From Paraburkholderia susongensis (lineage in GTDB: Bacteria; Pseudomonadota; Gammaproteobacteria; Burkholderiales; Burkholderiaceae), in NCBI RefSeq assembly GCF_900177725.1, contig NZ_FXAT01000005.1, forward strand, positions 545,829-609,828: DNA of 64,000 nucleotides, given 5' to 3'. Below are positions 59,982 to 64,000 of this stretch, piece by piece; positions within the stretch are counted from its first letter, which is position 1; each line of letters opens with the position of its first letter. The position numbers and the translations under genes are program-made. Under the pieces are notes generated by a model that had not been told where the DNA came from, did no database searches, and was given only the letters and a program-made list of their open reading frames with translations.

Positions 59982-60878
59982 TCAGTCGAGTGCCTGATCG
60001 TTCGGATGCGCGAACAGCGCCTTGTTGTCCGCGGAAAGCGGGTAGTCGAGGTTGATACCCTTGGGCGGAATCGCCTGGTTAAACCACTTCTTGTAGAGTT
60101 GCTCCGCCTCGCCCGACGTTTGCATGTTGGCAATCACGCGGTCCGCGAGCTTCTTGAAGACGGGGTCATCCTTGCGCACCATGCAGCCGTAGACCTCGGA
60201 CATGGGCGGCGTACCGGTGACCACATAGTCCTGCGGGTTCTTCTCCGTCGCCCTCGCCCCATACAGAAGCGGCTCGTCATTCACATAGGCCGCCGCCCGG
60301 CCGGTCTTCATCACGAGAAAGGAATCCGCGTGGTCCTTCGCGAAGATGAGTTGCATGTTCATCTTCTTCGCATTGTTCATCTCACGCAGCAGACGGTCTT
60401 CCGACGTGCCCGCCGTGGTCACCACGGTCTTGCCCGCGAGATCGGAGAAGTCCTTGATACCCGAGTCCTTCTTCGTGATGAGGCGAACGCCATACTGGAA
60501 AAAGCTGTTCGTGAAAGCCACCTGATTAGCGCGCTCTTTGGTGTGCGTCGTCGAACCACACTCGATATCAATCGTTCCGTTCTGAAGCACAGGAATGCGG
60601 TTCTGCGACGTGATTGGCGTTTCCTTGACAGTCAGGTTGCTGAGCTTCAGTTCCTTTTTGACCTCGTCGACAATCCGCAGTGCAATCTCCTGCGAGTAGC
60701 CGATCGTGTGCTGCTGGCTGTCGTAGTAGGAAAACGGCACCGACGATTCGCGGATGCCCAGCGAGATGACGCCGGTATCCTTGATTTTCTGCAGCGTGGG
60801 GCTCGCATCCTGTGCCTGCGCGTTGGCGAAGAGCGCGCATCCAGTCACAATCGCGGACAGCGTTGCCAGACGTTTCAT
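59982..60878 (-). CDS. Amino-acid ABC transporter binding protein, GltI-like
   Basis: The 298-residue protein has a signal peptide (MKRLATLSAIVTGCALFANA, then QAQD) and the family 3 pattern LQKIKDTGVISLGIRESSVP, IDIECGSTTHTKERANQVAF and MSEVYGCMVRKDDP, close to glutamate/aspartate-binding proteins. It lies 81 bp downstream of the DadA-like gene on the same strand and has no permease nearby, so it may share a transporter encoded elsewhere. It converges on the deacylase gene. Confidence 0.88.
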   Translation of the reverse strand: MKRLATLSAIVTGCALFANAQAQDASPTLQKIKDTGVISLGIRESSVPFSYYDSQQHTIGYSQEIALRIVDEVKKELKLSNLTVKETPITSQNRIPVLQNGTIDIECGSTTHTKERANQVAFTNSFFQYGVRLITKKDSGIKDFSDLAGKTVVTTAGTSEDRLLREMNNAKKMNMQLIFAKDHADSFLVMKTGRAAAYVNDEPLLYGARATEKNPQDYVVTGTPPMSEVYGCMVRKDDPVFKKLADRVIANMQTSGEAEQLYKKWFNQAIPPKGINLDYPLSADNKALFAHPNDQALD

Positions 60879-60959
60879 AGTGTCTCCATGGTTTGATGGG
60901 CCGATGCACTGCGCGTCGACCAGGTTATTCCAGCGTGCGAAAAGCGATACTTTCTCGTT

Positions 60960-62213
60960 CTACGACAACCGGCTCAATGAATAGGCGCCCGCGTCAACCG
61001 ACGTCTGCCGCCCATGCAGCACCTCGGTCAGCAGCCTCGCGGTTCCGCATGCAAGCGTAAAACCCAGTGCGCCATGTCCCGTGTTCAACCAGACATTGCT
61101 GTACTTCGTGGCGCCAACGAGAGGCTTGCTGTCGGGCGTCGCTGGCCGGTGACCACACCAGGTCTGTGCGCGCTCATAATCCGCTGCCAGGGGGAAGATT
61201 TCCTTGACGTGACGAATCAATGTTGCGAGCCGCGTATCGCGTTGCGTTTCGTCCGCACCCGTGATTTCCACCATGCCGGCCACGCGCAGTTGTTCTCCCA
61301 GTCGCGCATACACAACCTTCCGATGAAGGTCCGTGACGTTGATGCCCGGTGCGCGGTCCGGGACCGCGGCGGCCGTCAGGCTGTAGCCCGTCAACGGGTA
61401 GATGGGCAGGCGCAAACCCAGCCCTTCGGCGAGATCGACACTTGATGTTCCGGCCGAGAGAACAAATGCATCTGCGCGTACCTCACCTTCGGCGATGCGC
61501 GCGGCAGCAACCTGCCCTCCCTGCCTGACCCAGCCTAGCACCGGGGTGCCGGTCAGGATCCTGACGCGATAGCGGTCCCGCAGCACGTTTGCGAGCGCCC
61601 GGCAAAACTGCAGGCAATCCCCCGCTTCTTCCGATGGCGTATGAATGCCGCCGACGATCGTCGCACCTGCGAATTCAAGTGACGGTTCAACCTCGATGCA
61701 GCCGTTGCGGTCGAGCGCCGACTGACTGGCACCGCCCTCGGCGAGAAGCTCGACTTTCTTGCGGGCGAGACCGAACTCGTGGGCGTCACGATAGACGACG
61801 AGCTTGCCGTTCCGCACATGGCTGAAATCAATCGACTCGCGCTCGACGAGCTCATGCAGGGCCGCGCGGCTCAAGGCGCCAAGCTGGAGCAGTTCCAGTG
61901 CAGTCCTGTTGCTCGTCGCCGTGCGACATGCCCGCAGAAACGCCATGCACCAGCGCCACTGTCTCAGGTCGGGACGGGGAACATATCGAAGCGCCGAGTC
62001 ACTGCTGAGGAGCCAAGCCGGCAGATGCGGCAGTACGGAAGGATCGGCAAGCGGAGCCACGTAGCTATAGCTCAGCTGTGCGCCATTCGCAAAGCTGGCC
62101 CCGCGCGCGACATCTTCTCCACTCTCCAGAACCGTTACGTCATGGCCCTCGCGAGCGAGAAAATACGCTCCGGTCAAGCCAACGATGCCCGCACCCACGA
62201 CACATACCTGCAT
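60960..62213 (-). CDS. D-amino-acid dehydrogenase (DadA-like) FAD oxidoreductase
   Basis: The 417-residue protein begins with the FAD loop QVCVVGAGIVGLTGAYFLAR and has the DAO-family blocks ASFANGAQLSYSYVAPLADP, LPIYPLTGYSLTA, TWCGHRPATPDSKPLVG and LNTGHGALGFTLACGTARLL. It oxidises D-amino acids to 2-oxo acids, passing electrons to the membrane. I start it at 62213. With the neighbouring amino-acid-binding protein it forms a small D-amino-acid unit controlled perhaps by the LysR gene upstream. Confidence 0.88.
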   Translation of the reverse strand: MQVCVVGAGIVGLTGAYFLAREGHDVTVLESGEDVARGASFANGAQLSYSYVAPLADPSVLPHLPAWLLSSDSALRYVPRPDLRQWRWCMAFLRACRTATSNRTALELLQLGALSRAALHELVERESIDFSHVRNGKLVVYRDAHEFGLARKKVELLAEGGASQSALDRNGCIEVEPSLEFAGATIVGGIHTPSEEAGDCLQFCRALANVLRDRYRVRILTGTPVLGWVRQGGQVAAARIAEGEVRADAFVLSAGTSSVDLAEGLGLRLPIYPLTGYSLTAAAVPDRAPGINVTDLHRKVVYARLGEQLRVAGMVEITGADETQRDTRLATLIRHVKEIFPLAADYERAQTWCGHRPATPDSKPLVGATKYSNVWLNTGHGALGFTLACGTARLLTEVLHGRQTSVDAGAYSLSRLS

Positions 62214-62337
62214 ACGCAACCAGCCTTCACCGGGGAACCGTAACCGGCCAAAGTGTGCGTGCACAGCCATCGCGCGGCAAATGAATTGAATTGCGAGGGG
62301 ATAACCCCACGTTATGCGCGACTCCAGAATGCGAGAC

Positions 62338-63237
62338 TCAATTGCGGATAACACTTCCTCCCATGTTCGCAACGGACGCTCGCAGCATATCGACAAATGC
62401 CTTGCCTGGCTGGGATTCCAGTTCACCGTCCCGCCAGAGCGCATAGACACCAATGGACAGGGATGGAAGAACGGGCCGGATCGACACGCGGTCCGCGCCC
62501 GTGCGCGCGCTCAGTTCATCGATTAACGTGAGGCCGACGCCCCGCGCTGCGAGCGCCCGCGCAACGTACCAGGTCTGGGCTTCGATAGAAGCAACGTGTC
62601 CGTCCAGGCCCAACGTTTCAAGCTCGCGCCGAATAAACTCGCCAAGCGGATCGACATTGCCAATACTGATCCAGTTGCGCGTGACGACCTCCTCCATCCC
62701 GATCGGTTCCGGGCTGGTGTCTTCCGGTGGACCTACGCAGACCAGCGCGGTGCGGCCCAGTTCGATCGCAGTGATTCCTGGGCTCCTGGGCGGCTCGACC
62801 GCAACTCCGATGTCGAGATCCCTCGTGAAGAGCGCCGTTATCAACTCGGTCGTATGTCGAGTCTGGATCCTGAGCGAGACCTCGGGATGCGAGAGATGAA
62901 ACTGCTGTATCGCCGCGGGAATCAGGCTCACGCCGAGGCTCGGCAGGCACCCGACGCGCAGATAGCCCTGAGGCTGGGAGGCCAGATTGCGTGCGAGGCT
63001 TCGAAGGCTATCGATATTCGACTGGAGCTTGTGGGATTCGGCAAAGAGAATTTCAGCTTCCCGCGTTGGCACGAGCCGGTTGTGAGCGCGGTTGAACAAT
63101 GGAAACCCCAGACTGTGCTCGGTCTGGGCCAGCGCCTTGCTCATGGCGGGTTGCGAAATGCACAGCAGTTCGGCGGCCCTGGAAATCGTTCCTGCCCGCA
63201 TGATTGCAAGCAGAATTTCAATGTGTCTCAATCGCAC
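62338..63237 (-). CDS. LysR-family regulator
   Basis: The 299-residue protein has a winged HTH (GTISRAAELLCISQPAMSKA, then LGFPLFNRAHNRLVPT) and an effector domain (VSLIPAAIQQFHLSHPEVSL, then LFTRDLDIGVAVEP). I choose a GTG at 63237 (RLRHIEILLAIMRAG follows) because GGGGAG lies 7-8 bp upstream; a TTG at 63288 is the other option. It points toward the DadA/GltI pair and away from the TRAP gene, and could act on either. Confidence 0.87.
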   Translation of the reverse strand: MRLRHIEILLAIMRAGTISRAAELLCISQPAMSKALAQTEHSLGFPLFNRAHNRLVPTREAEILFAESHKLQSNIDSLRSLARNLASQPQGYLRVGCLPSLGVSLIPAAIQQFHLSHPEVSLRIQTRHTTELITALFTRDLDIGVAVEPPRSPGITAIELGRTALVCVGPPEDTSPEPIGMEEVVTRNWISIGNVDPLGEFIRRELETLGLDGHVASIEAQTWYVARALAARGVGLTLIDELSARTGADRVSIRPVLPSLSIGVYALWRDGELESQPGKAFVDMLRASVANMGGSVIRN

Positions 63238-63614
63238 GCTGTTTCTCCCCTGGTGTCCCGGTCGCCCTGCGATCGCATTCGCACGCAATGCGCCTGAAAC
63301 AGCCTCGCGTGCTCCCTCCGGCCGACTTCACTCATCGTACAACGTGATCGCAACGAAAGTCGTGTTCAATCTCGCCCTTCCACAAGCAACACAGCTCTCG
63401 CGAACTCGTCATGCTCCGTTTCTGAACCGCAAATAGCGCCTTGATTCGATTCATGACGGATCGTTCATCTACATTACATCCAGCTAGCGGGTAAACACCG
63501 AATGTACAACCCAAACCGCATTTTATAAAATTTGTACGTTGTCGTACAACATGTGGATCGAAACATAGCCGTCTCATCCGCGATTGTTGGGTGACCTATT
63601 TCTTAAGGACCGTC
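63238..63614. promoter_or_regulatory. Divergent region with repeated GTACAAC boxes and a TTGT-N3-ACAA operator
   Basis: No gene is seen in these 377 bp. The overlapping dyads TTGTACG-TTGT-CGTACAA (63532-63549) and TTGT-CGT-ACAA (63539-63549) form a strong operator of the GntR/FadR type. GTACAAC recurs at 63337-63343, 63504-63510 and 63544-63550. The site lies about 65 bp before the TRAP gene, where a repressor would act. Confidence 0.6.
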
Positions 63615-64000
63615 ATGATGAAAATGAAGTTTGCCTCCCGCCATATTCCGACGATGATCGCGGCCTCCCTGCTGGCATTCGGCGCGGGTTCGGCACAAGC
63701 ACGAGTCTTTCGCGTGGCGGACGTGCATGGCGACACCTACCCGACCAACATGGCCGTGAAATTCATGGGCGAGGAAATCAGCAAGGCGACCAACGGCAAG
63801 GATTCGGTGAAGGTCTTCGGCAACAGCGCGCTCGGCTCCGAAAACGACACGATCGACCAGGTGCGCATCGGCGCACTCGACATGACGCGCGCCAACGGCG
63901 CAGCATTCAACGAGATCGTGCCGGAATCGATGATCCCGTCGCTGCCGTTCCTGTTCCGCGACATCGACCATTTCCGCAAGGTCATGTACGGCCCCGAAGG
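63615..64000 (+). CDS. dctP: TRAP transporter solute-binding protein DctP (3' end outside window)
   Basis: The frame starts at the ATG at 63615 after AAGGA and runs off the right edge, giving 128 residues. A signal peptide (ending GSAQA, cut before RVFRV) is followed by the DctP pattern ADVHGDTYPTNMAVKFMGEE, FGNSALGSENDTIDQVRIGA and MIPSLPFLFRDIDHFRK. TRAP systems import carboxylates such as C4-dicarboxylates or uronates using a sodium gradient. The membrane subunits should follow outside the window. The operator just upstream suggests GntR control. Confidence 0.92.
   Translation, partial: MMKMKFASRHIPTMIAASLLAFGAGSAQARVFRVADVHGDTYPTNMAVKFMGEEISKATNGKDSVKVFGNSALGSENDTIDQVRIGALDMTRANGAAFNEIVPESMIPSLPFLFRDIDHFRKVMYGPE

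Noticed and set aside
1..64000. rRNA, tRNA, CRISPR arrays, insertion sequences or integrase genes
   Set aside because: I looked for tRNA-like cloverleaf ends, regularly spaced repeats and transposase motifs in the intergenic stretches and found none. The island at 45-60 kb therefore has no visible mobility gene.

Overview
The window is GC-rich DNA with no rRNA, tRNA, CRISPR array or transposase gene visible. The gene set points to a plant-associated Paraburkholderia (Burkholderiales). The strongest marker is a complete LuxR-RsaL-LuxI quorum-sensing locus of the BraR/RsaL/BraI type (36.2-38.0 kb). It is supported by a split beta-ketoadipate locus (pcaIJ, pcaBDC) and by many ABC and TRAP uptake genes beside LysR, GntR and TetR regulators. 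The genus is an inference; no database search was possible.

Layout. 0-1.8 kb: start of a 6-hydroxynicotinate-reductase-like Fe-S gene that runs off the left edge, divergent from a TetR regulator. 1.9-7.5 kb: pcaIJ and pcaBDC, which finish the protocatechuate branch, divergent from a LysR regulator across an array of three TTCGTT boxes exactly 19 bp apart. 7.7-14.4 kb: folE, a DedA-rhodanese fusion, and a phosphate/polyphosphate group (CHAD protein, PiT transporter, PPK2), then a VOC protein. 14.6-18.6 kb: HtrA-like protease, Fic protein with two 21-bp direct repeats in its promoter, DHA2 exporter. 18.7-22.1 kb: a tight four-gene operon (CDP-alcohol phosphatidyltransferase, 2OG-Fe(II) oxygenase, LPG-synthase-type membrane protein, sugar/choline-phosphate nucleotidyltransferase) that looks like an undescribed lipid headgroup pathway. 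22.3-27.3 kb: small exported or hypothetical proteins, a YdjM-like protein, a serine acetyltransferase, and tandem minus-strand terminators with no gene in front of them.

27.4-38.8 kb: a sugar-acid catabolic locus (IlvD/EDD dehydratase, four-gene ABC importer, SMP-30 lactonase, DHDPS-family aldolase/dehydratase). The GntR/FadR gene that probably controls it lies beyond the quorum-sensing genes. 38.9-44.9 kb: universal stress protein, FNR-type regulator, an EgtB-like enzyme behind a REP-like repeat, and a secreted GH92 glycosidase.

45.4-59.8 kb: a catabolic island, apparently with less GC-biased codon use. It holds an FMN alpha-hydroxyacid dehydrogenase, a flavin monooxygenase, a complete but split PotABCD-like importer, quinone oxidoreductase, GST-like protein, an AroQ homologue lacking two canonical active-site residues, a GhrA-like dehydrogenase, RidA, DUF1028, LysR and an ArgE-like deacylase. 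Two outward copies of a 66-bp promoter element (52/66 identical, no gaps) bracket the core and fire inward, one at 45.43 kb and one at 56.11 kb. I regard this pair and the genes between them as the most likely undescribed system here. 60.0-64.0 kb: amino-acid-binding protein, DadA-like oxidase, LysR, and the start of a TRAP transporter behind a strong TTGT-N3-ACAA operator.
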